From Calothrix sp. NIES-2098 (GTDB taxonomy: Bacteria > Cyanobacteriota > Cyanobacteriia > Cyanobacteriales > Nostocaceae), in assembly GCA_002368175.1 (NCBI GenBank), contig AP018172.1, forward strand, positions 248,001 to 312,000: DNA of 64,000 nt, given 5' to 3'. Positions within the stretch are counted from its first letter, which is position 1, and the number at the start of each line of letters is the position of its first letter. A program made the position numbers and the translations under genes. This document shows, piece by piece, positions 1 through 9,075 of the stretch. A model generated the notes under the pieces. The model was not told the origin of the DNA and made no database searches. It worked only from the letters and a program-made list of their open reading frames with translations.

Positions 1-147
1 TGTCACTGCACTACCAACAGATGACTGTACAGCAGTAGTTTGAGCAACTGCGAAAGGAGCTATTCCTGCGATCGCTAAATCAGCTCCTAATATCACTGAT
101 AGAGATAGGAAAGCCAAATTTTTTGGCAATTTGTGATTATAACTCAT
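1..147 (-). CDS. Exported protein, N-terminal fragment
   Basis: Only the first 49 codons lie in the window; the rest is beyond base 1. The ATG at 145-147 opens MSYNHKLPKN, followed by a hydrophobic stretch (LAFLSLSVILGADLAIAGIA) and a probable signal-peptidase site around PFAVAQT. This is a typical Sec signal peptide, so the mature protein should lie in the periplasm or outside the cell. No Shine-Dalgarno sequence is obvious. The 272 bases up to the next gene at 420 are AT-rich and show nothing else. The family cannot be named from this fragment. Confidence 0.6.
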   Translation of the reverse strand, partial: MSYNHKLPKNLAFLSLSVILGADLAIAGIAPFAVAQTTAVQSSVGSAVT

Positions 148-419
148 TGAATTGAGTTGATTAGATTACTTGATGTTTAAAAAATTAAAATACCATAAAG
201 TTTAAGAAATATTTCAGTAAAGCTAAATTTTTGTTAGATTTTTTGAGCGTGTGTTGTTATTAAGCATCAAGTTGAATGTTAAAATCCTAGCTTCTTTGTA
301 TTTTTCTAGTTACAGATTTCTTACTAAAAAGACACAAAGTATTTTCAAGTTAGTTCTTCACTGAAAAATCCTACAACCCTCTTCTCCGTTTCCTATTGTT
401 AAGATAGAGATTTTACTTC

Positions 420-2051
420 TTAGAAATTTAAAATGTCTAAAGACTTTTCAATTTCCAAATCTAGAATTCTTTCCCTTGCATCATTGTGTTCTGCTATCTT
501 GCCTTCTTTCCAATAAATCTCGGCTGCTTTTTGAAAATCCTCAAGTGCGCCTTGCTTATCTCCTAAACTGAAACGAGCATGACCGCGGTTATAATAAGCA
601 TCTACATAATTAGTGTTAAGCTTAATTGCCTGAGTGTAATCTATGATTGCAGCCTGATAATTTCCTAAGTCAAAATGAGTGTTACCTCGGCTGTAATAAG
701 CATCAACATAGTTAGGATTAATTTTGATTGCCTGAGTATAATCGGCAATTGTTCCTTCATAATCTCCTAAGTCTGCACGCGCTTGACCGCGGTTATAGTA
801 AGCAACAGCATCATGAGGATCTATCTTAATTGCTTGCGTAAATTTTTGCTGTTCTAATAATAAATAACGAGAAATATTACTGTTTTTATTAGTAATGGCA
901 TAATGAGGATTAATTTTGATTGCCTGCGTGTAATCTTCAATTGCTCCTTGAGCATCTCCTAGATGGGAACGAGCATCAGCACGGTTTTTATAAGTAACAG
1001 CAACATGGGGATTAATTCTGATAGCTTGCGTATAATCTTCAATTGCTGCTTGATATTCTCCAAGCTGATAACGAGCTAAACCACGCTGATTATAAGCTTT
1101 GCTGTGATTAAGATTAATTTGGATAACTTGAGTATAGTCTGCGATCGCACCTTCGTAATCTCCTAGGTGATAGCGCACCATACCGCGTTTGTAATATACC
1201 TCAGCATTATGCGGATTCAGTTGCAAGGCTTGATTATAGTTAACAATCGCTGTATCAGATTCACCTTGCTCGAAAGATTTATCGCCTAGATTCTCATAAA
1301 ACTGATTTAAGTCGGGTTCATACTCAAAGAAAATCTCTTCTTTTGCCGGATATTCTAATAGCTTGGTTAGTTGATTATTATTTTGATTACTTGGTATAAC
1401 TTGCTGGCGATCGTAAGTATAAATTGCAGATTCTTTTTGATTAGGTGTAGCAGCCAGTAACTGTTCCAAATAACACTGCAAACCCCCACCATACAGCAAT
1501 TGATTAATACCAAAGGAAATTCTTCCAGTTTTTAACTTAATCATTTTTGTAGGCAAAAAGCCAGCCAAAAAAAGGTGATATTCGCTCTGCGCTTCATGCA
1601 CTTCTTCTTGAATGAGAACACAGACTACAACTGCATTTTTCTCAACTTCTTCGGAACTCACAGACCATCTAACTTTATCAAGACTGCCATGACGGGATTT
1701 GACCTCAACACCAATTGATGGGTCAGAAGTTAGGGTGAAATCAATTTTTCCATCCCCACCAAATCGCTTTTCATAATCTACTTCTGTAATAAAATCAGCT
1801 AACCGTTCTTTAACAACTTCTTCGCCAAGTTTGCCTTTTAAGTTGCTAATAAAAACGTCACGAACTAGCGAAGTACGTTTATATTTTTCTGCCATCTGCC
1901 AGCAAAATTCTCTGAGTGCTTTTAACCTCTCTCCAGAGATTATAGTTAGTTCGCTATATTGACCTTCTGTTTCACAATGAAGCAGACAACCAGTTGTTAA
2001 CCTCTTAATAAAATCAGACTGTAGCGATCGCAGTAAGGTAATCCAATCCAT
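420..2051 (-). CDS. PD-(D/E)XK nuclease-like domain fused to TPR repeats
   Basis: A 543-residue protein starting at an ATG. The N-terminal ~200 residues contain an acidic GKLGEEVV helix (E77/E78), GKIDFTL (D104) and GVEVKSR (E116-x-K118). This order E...D...ExK is the catalytic pattern of the PD-(D/E)XK nuclease superfamily. Residues ~262-520 are about eight TPR units of the type YNRGxARxxLGDYxGAIxDYTQAIxINP; one unit near residue 395 is shortened. There is no signal peptide or membrane segment, so it should be cytosolic. The TPR array probably recruits a partner and the N-terminus may cut or bind nucleic acid. Nuclease activity is inferred from four residues and their spacing only. No methylase or other restriction partner is adjacent. 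Confidence 0.75.
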   Translation of the reverse strand: MDWITLLRSLQSDFIKRLTTGCLLHCETEGQYSELTIISGERLKALREFCWQMAEKYKRTSLVRDVFISNLKGKLGEEVVKERLADFITEVDYEKRFGGDGKIDFTLTSDPSIGVEVKSRHGSLDKVRWSVSSEEVEKNAVVVCVLIQEEVHEAQSEYHLFLAGFLPTKMIKLKTGRISFGINQLLYGGGLQCYLEQLLAATPNQKESAIYTYDRQQVIPSNQNNNQLTKLLEYPAKEEIFFEYEPDLNQFYENLGDKSFEQGESDTAIVNYNQALQLNPHNAEVYYKRGMVRYHLGDYEGAIADYTQVIQINLNHSKAYNQRGLARYQLGEYQAAIEDYTQAIRINPHVAVTYKNRADARSHLGDAQGAIEDYTQAIKINPHYAITNKNSNISRYLLLEQQKFTQAIKIDPHDAVAYYNRGQARADLGDYEGTIADYTQAIKINPNYVDAYYSRGNTHFDLGNYQAAIIDYTQAIKLNTNYVDAYYNRGHARFSLGDKQGALEDFQKAAEIYWKEGKIAEHNDARERILDLEIEKSLDILNF

Positions 2052-2125
2052 TGATATTTCTGCGAGTCTTTTGATGAGATTATTTTATAAAAATATCGAA
2101 TTGGCGTAAACCAATGTCATTGGTC

Positions 2126-2195
2126 ATTATTCATTAGTTATTAGCCATTTCTCCCCACACCCCCCACACTTCCCACACTTCCCACACTCCCTCAT
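2126..2195. repeat. Short tandem repeats (TCATTAGT-like and CTTCCCACA units)
   Basis: TGGTCATTATTCATTAGTTATT-type heptamers are followed by CCCCACACTTCCCACACTTC-type units. The second type recurs at 26516-26552. Such repeats are common between genes in filamentous cyanobacteria and have no known coding role. Confidence 0.6.
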
Positions 2196-2214
2196 CCTTT
2201 GCCTAATTACAATC

Positions 2215-2335
2215 GATCCTCCCCGGCCAGCCTGAACAAGGTAAGCTAGGGAGGATCTGTGAGAGATGAAACAACAAAATGCGATCGCAAGGGCAATTCG
2301 CTAAGCTAGGGTGTACTCTCATCCCTCAAGAGTAC
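2215..2335. other. Two strong hairpins, candidate structured RNA
   Basis: GATCCTCCC (2215-2223) pairs perfectly with GGGAGGATC (2249-2257), and inside it CCT/AGG can close a GAACA loop. A second hairpin is GTACTCT (2313-2319) with AGAGTAC (2329-2335). The sequence TAAGCTAGGG occurs at the 3' arm of the first hairpin and again just before the second. The segment lies between two minus-strand genes and is much more structured than the neighbouring AT-rich spacers. Strand and function are unknown. Confidence 0.4.
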
Positions 2336-2375
2336 GCCTCACTGCTAACTCTGGGATATCTTGACGATTAAGTAA

Positions 2376-2582
2376 TTAAAACACCTCATCTTCAATACCG
2401 CGCCACCATTCTCCCAACTTCATCAAATCTTCGTGAATATCTTGTAATTCGGTGTCGTATTCATTGTCCGAAAGCATGGCGCGACGTTCTTGAAGTTTTT
2501 TGAGGCGTAGTTGCACTAATAGCCAAGGTTTCGAGATGCTATTGGTTGCTTCCATGTATTGAGCCAACTGTTTACTATTCAT
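2376..2582 (-). CDS. Small conserved-looking hypothetical protein
   Basis: About 68 residues from the ATG at 2580-2582 (MNSKQLAQYMEATN...). The same frame can be read 17 codons further up to a GTG at 2633, but that extension lacks a ribosome binding site. The protein is charged and helical, with LRLKKLQERRAML followed by an acidic segment and an aromatic motif LGEWWRGIEDEVF at the end. There is no signal peptide or membrane segment. I do not recognise a domain. It lies between the structured element at 2215-2335 and sodB. Confidence 0.6.
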   Translation of the reverse strand: MNSKQLAQYMEATNSISKPWLLVQLRLKKLQERRAMLSDNEYDTELQDIHEDLMKLGEWWRGIEDEVF

Positions 2583-2682
2583 AATATTTATATTTTCAAT
2601 GCCATTACTTTTTAAGATACATGAGACAGCCACGAGTGGCCACTTTTCTTCAACAGAACTACTGTGTTAATTTCTCCGGCAA

Positions 2683-2718
2683 ATCAAAAGCAGCCACGAT
2701 GCAATATCTGTGACTGCT
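2683..2718 (-). terminator. Probable rho-independent terminator of sodB
   Basis: On the minus strand AGCAGTCAC and GTGGCTGCT form a 9-bp stem (one G-U pair) followed by TTTTGATTTG. It starts 57 bases after the sodB stop codon. Confidence 0.6.
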
Positions 2719-2775
2719 AGCAAGATTAATAAACCCAATTAATTTTTCTGGCTTTACTAGCTATTTTTCAGCCAG

Positions 2776-3378
2776 TTAGGCTTTAGCTAAATTTTCAGCA
2801 GCAAAGTCCCAGTTAACTAATTGATCGAGGAAGTTTTTGATAAATGCAGGACGGGCATTTCTGTAATCAATGTAGTAGGCGTGTTCCCAAACATCTAGGG
2901 TTAATAATGCCTTTTGTCCATGAGCTAGAGGGTTCTCTGCATTTGGTGTCTTGATGACTTTCAAAGTACCACCATCATCAATCAGCCAAGCCCATCCACT
3001 GCCAAACTGAGTTGCTGCGGCGTTAGAGAACTCTTCTTTAAATTTATCGAAGCTACCAAAAGCTTGATCGATTTTATTGGCTAGTTCGCCCGAAGGTTGA
3101 CCGCCACCTGCTGGTTTCAGCGAATTCCAGAAGAAGGTGTGGTTCCAAACTTGAGCAGCATTGTTAAAGATTCCAACTTTAGAGGCATCTTTAAAAGAAG
3201 CTTTGATTACTTCTTCTAGTGACTTATCAGCAAGTTCTGTACCATCGACTAGCTTGTTAAGGTTGTCTACATAAGCTTTGTGGTGCTTGCCATAGTGATA
3301 CTCGAAAGTCTCACCTTTCATGCCATACGGCTCTAGAGCATTAAAGTCGTAGGGTAGGGGGGGCTGTTGAAATGCCAT
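2776..3378 (-). CDS. sodB: Superoxide dismutase [Fe]
   Basis: A full-length 200-residue cytosolic iron superoxide dismutase, which converts superoxide to oxygen and peroxide. The four metal ligands are visible: H28 (EYHYGKHH), H80 (VWNHTFFW), D162 and H166 (LDVWEHAYY). Gln75 in AAQVWNH is the N-terminal-half glutamine typical of the iron rather than manganese enzyme. There is no signal peptide, unlike membrane-bound Mn-SODs of the same group of organisms. AGAGAGGA lies about 8 bases before the ATG, so the start is firm. It is transcribed alone, with a hairpin terminator downstream at 2683-2718. Confidence 0.97.
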   Translation of the reverse strand: MAFQQPPLPYDFNALEPYGMKGETFEYHYGKHHKAYVDNLNKLVDGTELADKSLEEVIKASFKDASKVGIFNNAAQVWNHTFFWNSLKPAGGGQPSGELANKIDQAFGSFDKFKEEFSNAAATQFGSGWAWLIDDGGTLKVIKTPNAENPLAHGQKALLTLDVWEHAYYIDYRNARPAFIKNFLDQLVNWDFAAENLAKA

Positions 3379-4021
3379 TGTGTGAAATCCTCTCTTTACC
3401 GTTTTCCAGTTTAAAGCTATTCAGTAGCTTAGGAAATTACAGCTTTCGTTTTGACAAGTTTTATGACCTTCTTAGTGAAACATAAAACTTAACATCGTCA
3501 TTTTACTACCAAAGTGAAAATTAAAACACAGGATTTTTAAAATTAGTTAAATCCCCAGTAGCGTTATGGGAATTGCAAAATTTCTCTAGAAAATTTTATT
3601 AACTTAGGAAAGCATCTCGGCAAGTTTTCGCCAAATTCAAAACCTTCTTAATTTGCATCAGATCTGTATGCCGATCTCATTTTGGAGCATGAAAATTTTA
3701 TCTATGCCTCCAGCTTTTAACCTAGTCTTAACTTAGGTTTTTTTAGCTAGTCATAGTAGTCGCAGCGATGAGTTGCCTAGGTGAAGGCGACGGATGCAGG
3801 CGAATAGTTTGGTCAATTATCTAAATTTTAAATTTTATTTCTGATTATATATATAGCTAAATGCCATACCTGCAAAACTTCTAACCCAGGTAGGAGCAAT
3901 TAAATTATTTAAAATCAGTCTTTAGCTAGATGAATTAATTACACAATCAGTTATTATTCACATACATAAAAGCTGGCTGCAAATTTATTTTCAGTCAATT
4001 ATTTAATTTTTAAATTTTCAG
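3379..4021. other. Gene-free spacer
   Basis: About 640 AT-rich bases between sodB and panC/cmk, containing the sodB promoter region. I see no credible gene, RNA or long repeat. Confidence 0.6.
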
Positions 4022-4053
4022 AGAGGTGAGTGAGTGGTAGATCGCTCACCTCT
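4022..4053 (-). terminator. Hairpin downstream of panC/cmk
   Basis: AGAGGTGAG (4022-4030) and CTCACCTCT (4045-4053) form a perfect 9-bp stem about 40 bases after the stop of the minus-strand PanC-Cmk gene. The uridine run after it is weak, so terminator function is probable rather than certain. Confidence 0.5.
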
Positions 4054-4090
4054 GTATATCCAGTCTGTCATTAATAGGAAACTATTCAAA

Positions 4091-5695
4091 TTACCATTGC
4101 AATAACTGCTCTTGGCAATAGCTAACGATTTTGGCTGTGACTTCAGATACGCTGAGACCATCAGTTTGAATTTCAATCGCATCTGTTGCTTTTTGTAAGG
4201 GTGAAACTTTGCGCGTGCTATCTTTCCAGTCACGTTCGGCAATATCTCGTTCTAGCTGCTCAAGACTCACTTCAGGTTGATTTTGTTTTTTAAAGTCTTG
4301 CTGTCGGCGACGCGCGCGTTCGCTGACTGAGGCTGTTAAGAAGATTTTGACTTCAGCATCAGGAAATACATGGGTGCCAATGTCTCTGCCTTCAGCGACT
4401 AAACCACCTCTTTTGCCCCAGCTTTGCTGTTGTTTTACCAAAGCTTTACGTACAGCGCTTTGGGCTGCGATCGCCGATACGTTAGATGTGACTTCAAGAG
4501 TCCGAATTTCTTGAGTGACATTAGTATTATTAATCCAAACTTGCACAGGAGATTGTAAATCCTGACTGGGAGTTAGTTGGATTTCACAAGAATTGGCTAA
4601 TTCAGCGATCGCACACTCATCATCAATGGCAATACCCTTTTGCAGCACCAGCCATGTAACAGCACGATACATAGATCCGGTGTCTAAATACACTAGACCT
4701 AGCTTGTCTGCTACTTGACGAGCTACTGTAGATTTTCCAGCGCCGGCTGGGCCATCAATAGCGATGATTGGTAAGCGATCGCTCAAGAGAATATTGTCAA
4801 TCAAACGTGTAGAACCAAGACGAGCTGCGATCGCGAGCATTCCTTCCTCCTGAACTTGTACTAAAGACATTAATGTAGTCGGCTCAACCAATTCAATATA
4901 TTCCACTAAGACAGTACTGACCATTGCTACTTCTTGCCGTACCGCCGCAATCAGCTCTTTGCTGTCGCGAACCCCTGACTTGAAAATAGCCTCAGCTTGC
5001 TGCAAGCCGCGATATAACACCGCGGCCTGTTCTTTTTCCGTTGCAGTCAAATATTGATTGCGAGAACTTAAGGCTAGACCAGACGCTTCCCGCACCGTTG
5101 GACAAGCAACAATCTCTACGGGAAAATTCAAATCAGCTACCAAGCGTTTAATAATTGCTAGTTGCTGACCATCCTTTTGCCCGAAGTAGGCTCGGTCAGG
5201 CTGTACCAAGTTGAAAAGCTTGGTCACAATCGTGGCCACACCTTGGAAGTGCCCTTGCCGAGTCCCACCACACAAGCCTGTTATCATAGCAGATGGAGGG
5301 ATTACTTGTGTAACCTTCGCTTCTTGTATACTCTTCTGCGGAACTCCCATTTCTTCCGGAGTGGGCGCGAAAATTAGGTCTACCCCAGCTTGTTCGCAAA
5401 GTTGCATATCTAGCTCTAAAGTCCGGGGGTAGCGTTGAAAATCTTCATTTGGCGAAAATTGTAGCGGATTGACGAAAATACTGACAATAACCGTAGAATT
5501 TTCTTGCCTAGCTCGTTGAATCAAGCTTAAATGACCTTCATGTAATCCTCCCATTGTGGGGACTAGACCGACAGCCGTTCGATCCCAGCTAGTCATCTCA
5601 TCTAGTACCACGTCTTCTAGAACCGCACACTTGTTTTCCGCGCGGCGTTTAGTTAAATAGCAGCTTAAAGCTGCGACTGTTGTGAGCAGGCGCAC
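4091..5695 (-). CDS. panC/cmk: Bifunctional pantoate--beta-alanine ligase / cytidylate kinase
   Basis: A 534-residue fusion typical of cyanobacteria. Residues ~40-300 are pantothenate synthetase, joining pantoate and beta-alanine with ATP for coenzyme A synthesis: PTMGGLHEGH (46-55), FGQKD (171-175) and the nucleotide-binding LALSSRN (207-213). Residues ~309-530 are CMP kinase: P-loop GPAGAGKST (315-323), LDTGSMYRAVTWL and GRDIGTHVFP for CMP binding. Both halves look intact and cytosolic. The ATG start gives the usual beginning of the synthetase. Several open frames on either strand inside it are shadows. It appears to be a single-gene unit. Confidence 0.96.
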   Translation of the reverse strand: MRLLTTVAALSCYLTKRRAENKCAVLEDVVLDEMTSWDRTAVGLVPTMGGLHEGHLSLIQRARQENSTVIVSIFVNPLQFSPNEDFQRYPRTLELDMQLCEQAGVDLIFAPTPEEMGVPQKSIQEAKVTQVIPPSAMITGLCGGTRQGHFQGVATIVTKLFNLVQPDRAYFGQKDGQQLAIIKRLVADLNFPVEIVACPTVREASGLALSSRNQYLTATEKEQAAVLYRGLQQAEAIFKSGVRDSKELIAAVRQEVAMVSTVLVEYIELVEPTTLMSLVQVQEEGMLAIAARLGSTRLIDNILLSDRLPIIAIDGPAGAGKSTVARQVADKLGLVYLDTGSMYRAVTWLVLQKGIAIDDECAIAELANSCEIQLTPSQDLQSPVQVWINNTNVTQEIRTLEVTSNVSAIAAQSAVRKALVKQQQSWGKRGGLVAEGRDIGTHVFPDAEVKIFLTASVSERARRRQQDFKKQNQPEVSLEQLERDIAERDWKDSTRKVSPLQKATDAIEIQTDGLSVSEVTAKIVSYCQEQLLQW

Positions 5696-5909
5696 AAAAT
5701 ACCCCTAGTTTTTCTTGATCCCTCCCCCGTTAGTTTATATCTGAAATAGGGGGAAGAAATGTTTAACTAGGGGAATTTAAGTGATAACTAATGAAAACTA
5801 AAGAGTAGGGAGTCGAAAGCGGATAGGAAATTGGCTAAAGAAGTGTTAAGGATGAATTATGAAGTAATTTCATACCTCAGCCTTAAGTTGTCAGCCATGA
5901 AGATTATGT

Positions 5910-7013
5910 TTATCTGCCTAAAACCTCAATCTTCACGGGTGCAACGCCACTACCCATCATGCCTAAAATTCGAGCTGCGCCAGCAGAAAGGTCAAGAATT
6001 CGACCTCGAATGTACGGGCCGCGATCGGTAATCGACACCACTACAGAACGACCATTGCGGGTGTTAGTTACACGAACTCTTGTACCAAAAGGTAGGCTCC
6101 TATGGGCAGCAGTCATTCCTTCTGGATGAAATCTCTTACCGCTAGCAGTACGGCTGTCAGAACCATCATAACCGTACCAAGAGGCTATACCACGGAGTGT
6201 AATTTTTACCGGGCCAATGGCAACTTCTTGTGGCAACTTTGGTATCGATAATGGGGAACGAACTGGTAAATTAGCAATCTCCTTAACAGGGGCTGCATTG
6301 CCGATGAGTCTGCGCATCCGATTAGTGGCTTGCAATGCATCTTGTGCCAGATCGTTGGTGGGATTTGCTAATCGTGTATTTTCGTTGATTTCCACCAGTT
6401 CTTCGCCGTTTACCTTGATGGTATAGCGATCGCCTTTTTGCTGGGTGGAAGCGGCTTTATTTTGGTCTTGATTGGCAACTTTCGCTTCGCCGCCTCCCTT
6501 CCAACTGACACTAATCTTGCTGGCGTCTACATTGTCCCGATACAACTGGTTAATTTTTGCTGCTATTACACCAGCTTTTTGTACTGGGTCGTTTTGAGCC
6601 GCAGTAATTTGGTTACTTACATCCGAGATATTTCCAATGCTGGCTACCTTAGTAGCGTTGTTAGCAATAGGGGCGTACATTTGCACGCCCCCAGAATTTC
6701 CAATTACGCCGACCTTACTATCAGCACTAGCTGATGGTAAAGAACTCAAAAAGGTAAGAACAGGAATATTTCGGATAAAAAGGGTTGCCGCCTGACGACC
6801 TTGAATGCTGTGCGAATGAATTTCTGCGATCGCAACATCAGAGGTCGGTTTCCCTGCTGGGGATTGATACTCTCCTACCTTAACCACATCACCTGCTGGT
6901 GATGCTTGGGAAGCTAGCGCAGTTCCCTTGGTAGTTTGAGTGCGACCGACTGAGGGCATCCCTAAAACAGTCAGAAACAGGGCGACAATAGTCCACAAAT
7001 GTCTTTGATTCAT
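5910..7013 (-). CDS. RlpA-like septal ring lytic transglycosylase family protein
   Basis: Chosen start is the ATG at 7011-7013, giving MNQRHLWTIVALFLTVLGMP, a Sec signal peptide cleaved near GRTQ; the frame extends 46 codons upstream without a good start. The middle (~200 residues) is low-complexity and variable. The C-terminal ~90 residues are a double-psi beta-barrel of the RlpA family: GIASWYGYDGSDSRTASGKR, MTAAHRSLPFGTRVRVTN and DRGPYIRGRILDLSAGAA. The Asp of the ITDRGP motif, the family's presumed acid, is kept. It should act on peptidoglycan in the periplasm, perhaps at septa. No SPOR domain is seen. Confidence 0.9.
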   Translation of the reverse strand: MNQRHLWTIVALFLTVLGMPSVGRTQTTKGTALASQASPAGDVVKVGEYQSPAGKPTSDVAIAEIHSHSIQGRQAATLFIRNIPVLTFLSSLPSASADSKVGVIGNSGGVQMYAPIANNATKVASIGNISDVSNQITAAQNDPVQKAGVIAAKINQLYRDNVDASKISVSWKGGGEAKVANQDQNKAASTQQKGDRYTIKVNGEELVEINENTRLANPTNDLAQDALQATNRMRRLIGNAAPVKEIANLPVRSPLSIPKLPQEVAIGPVKITLRGIASWYGYDGSDSRTASGKRFHPEGMTAAHRSLPFGTRVRVTNTRNGRSVVVSITDRGPYIRGRILDLSAGAARILGMMGSGVAPVKIEVLGR

Positions 7014-7779
7014 GCGTCCGATTTTAAAGCGACTGTAGAACAGAAGTTTTACGGTTCGTGGGATTTTGCACCACTGAAATAAAGTGACGACCCCTACAAC
7101 TTGAACTCGTTCCGCTTTCACTTTTTGTTCATAACTGCAACAGACTAACACGAACCTTTGAGCTTGGGGATCAGGGTTTTAGCGTAAGTCTTGGTAACTT
7201 TAGCAAATTTTAAATCGGTTTTCAAGCCTCAAACCTTTCTCAAATGCGGATTTCAACTGTGTAACGTTTTTTTTGGGAAGTAGGGCTTTTCTTATGAAAA
7301 ATTAACATTTTCGCAGTCTTAAATTGACTCAGCCAACTGCAAATTTTTCCCTTAATATTAACACTGTTGGTAAATTTATATGCCCAATAATTATCTATAT
7401 AAATTTAAAAAAAATAATAACTTGTTAAACTAAATCTTGCGAATATATACTGATAAAGACTCATTTTATCAAAGCTTTGTATTTCATTTTAACTATTTTG
7501 TAGCAAGAGTTACAGCTTTAGTGCCTGAAATATAAAATAAATTAGTTGAAAAGCTATAATGTAAAAAATAATACATTTATTGTATGAATCTTGCGCTTGT
7601 AAGCGTTACATAAGTTACTGATTTCAACAGTATTACTAAGGAATAAAAATTAAATTAACAATATGTAATATTTTTTACAAGTAGAGAAAATATATCAAGA
7701 TTAATAGCACAAAAGTCATCAGTATATGTAGATTAATTTGCCAACTGAGAAAATAGAATCACATTTCTGCTTACAGTAA
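7014..7779. other. Gene-free AT-rich divergent promoter region
   Basis: About 770 bases between the divergent RlpA-like and glutaminase genes. It is strongly AT-rich from 7340 on. The one site that stands out is the GTA-N8-TAC palindrome at 7665-7678; no gene or RNA was recognised. Confidence 0.6.
7665..7678 (+). promoter_or_regulatory. Candidate NtcA-binding site upstream of glutaminase
   Basis: The sequence GTAATATTTTTTAC matches the NtcA consensus GTA-N8-TAC exactly and has the favoured flanking T and A. It lies ~100 bases before the TTG and ~140 before the alternative ATG start of glsA. A TTAATA element about 22 bases downstream could be the -10 box of an NtcA-activated promoter. A six-base match can arise by chance in AT-rich DNA. 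Confidence 0.4.
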
Positions 7780-8826
7780 TTGAACGAGTATGATTTTTTA
7801 GAGCAAGCTGTAAGCCTCATGGTCACTCAAGGAGATTTAGAAACAGTTCCATTGCCTTATCTAGATGTTCTCAAGGACTTGCATTCCAGGTACAAGTCAC
7901 TTAGAGATGGTGCAGTAGCAAACTACATTCCAGAATTGGCAAAGGTAAATCCCGACTTGTTTAGCATCTGCATTGTCACTGTAGATGGTCAGATTTATGA
8001 AGTTGGGGATTTTGAGCAACTATTTACCATTCAGTCGATTTCTAAAGTATTTGCCTACGGACTGGCACTTGAGGATCATGGAAGAGATTATGTTTTGACC
8101 AGAGTTGGCGTAGAACCGACAGGAGATGCATTCAATGCCATTATCCTTGATGAACAATCAAATCGACCATTAAACCCAATGGTAAATGCCGGGGCGATCG
8201 CTACCACTAGTTTAATCAAAGGTGCGGGTGCAACCGAACGCCTCAACCGGATGCTGGATATGTTTAAACGATACATCGGTCATGATGTATTCGTTGATAT
8301 TTCTGTATTCACCTCAGAACGCAGCACGGGACATCGCAACCGTGCAATGGCGCATCTCATGCTCAACTTTGGCATGATTGACCAGAACATTGAGGAGTCC
8401 TTAGATCTATACTTTCAGCAGTGTGCGGTCATGGTCAATTGTCGTGACTTAGCAGTCATGGCGGCGACTTTAGCCAACAAAGGTATCAATCCTATTACTC
8501 AGGAACAAGCGGTAAAGAAAAGTTACATTAAAGACATTTTGAGCGTAATGTACACTTGCGGGATGTATAACTTTGCTGGCGAATGGGCTTATAAAGTCGG
8601 TATTCCTGCGAAAAGCGGTGTTTGTGGCGGAATTATGGCTGTTGTCCCCCATCAGATGGGAATTGCTGTATTTTCGCCACCCTTGGATAAACGGGGTAAC
8701 AGCGTGCGGGGGGTTAAAGTATGCGAAGAACTTTCCCAGCAGCTTGGTTTACATCTATTTGAGTGTTCTGGGAAAGGGTCAAAGTTTGGATGTCAGGAAA
8801 CTGAGGGGAATTTGAAAATTATTTAA
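7780..8826 (+). CDS. glsA: Glutaminase
   Basis: A serine-dependent beta-lactamase-like glutaminase, hydrolysing glutamine to glutamate and ammonia in the cytosol. The catalytic Ser86-x-x-Lys89 is in TIQSISKV, and the conserved NPMVNAGAI and GVCGGIMAV motifs are present. The domain starts near residue 25 (LPYLDVLKDLHSRY) and covers the usual ~310 residues. The start is uncertain: a TTG at 7780 gives 348 residues and an ATG at 7819 gives 335; neither has a strong ribosome binding site. A GTA-N8-TAC palindrome upstream suggests nitrogen control by NtcA. It is a single-gene unit. Confidence 0.95.
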   Translation: MNEYDFLEQAVSLMVTQGDLETVPLPYLDVLKDLHSRYKSLRDGAVANYIPELAKVNPDLFSICIVTVDGQIYEVGDFEQLFTIQSISKVFAYGLALEDHGRDYVLTRVGVEPTGDAFNAIILDEQSNRPLNPMVNAGAIATTSLIKGAGATERLNRMLDMFKRYIGHDVFVDISVFTSERSTGHRNRAMAHLMLNFGMIDQNIEESLDLYFQQCAVMVNCRDLAVMAATLANKGINPITQEQAVKKSYIKDILSVMYTCGMYNFAGEWAYKVGIPAKSGVCGGIMAVVPHQMGIAVFSPPLDKRGNSVRGVKVCEELSQQLGLHLFECSGKGSKFGCQETEGNLKII

Positions 8827-9075
8827 AGGATGGGGCGCTCGCACAGTTTAGGACTCACACAACTAACTATATTATTTACTTTTTGAGTGGGCAGAGGCTA
8901 GTAGTGATCCGCCTACTTCAGACTTTATTTTTTATATGTCACATAATTTACATATTTTTAAATTTGTCATAGACAGTGGAAGTGATTGTTTATGTATAAA
9001 TTTATAGATTCTATTTAGTAGGAATTTTTTGAATTTTATTCCCCAATACATTTTCTTTGTAGCAGTTTTAAAATT

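Noticed and set aside
2215..2257. SRP (4.5S) RNA gene
   Set aside because: Only a loose likeness in the loop; the stem is too short and the conserved GGAAGCAG-type core is absent.
4018..4242. Open frame overlapping the end of panC/cmk
   Set aside because: It overlaps the CMP kinase coding sequence in another frame and includes the downstream hairpin; its sequence shows no family features.
5162..5432. Short open frames on both strands inside panC/cmk
   Set aside because: The panC/cmk frame is intact with all motifs, so these are shadows.
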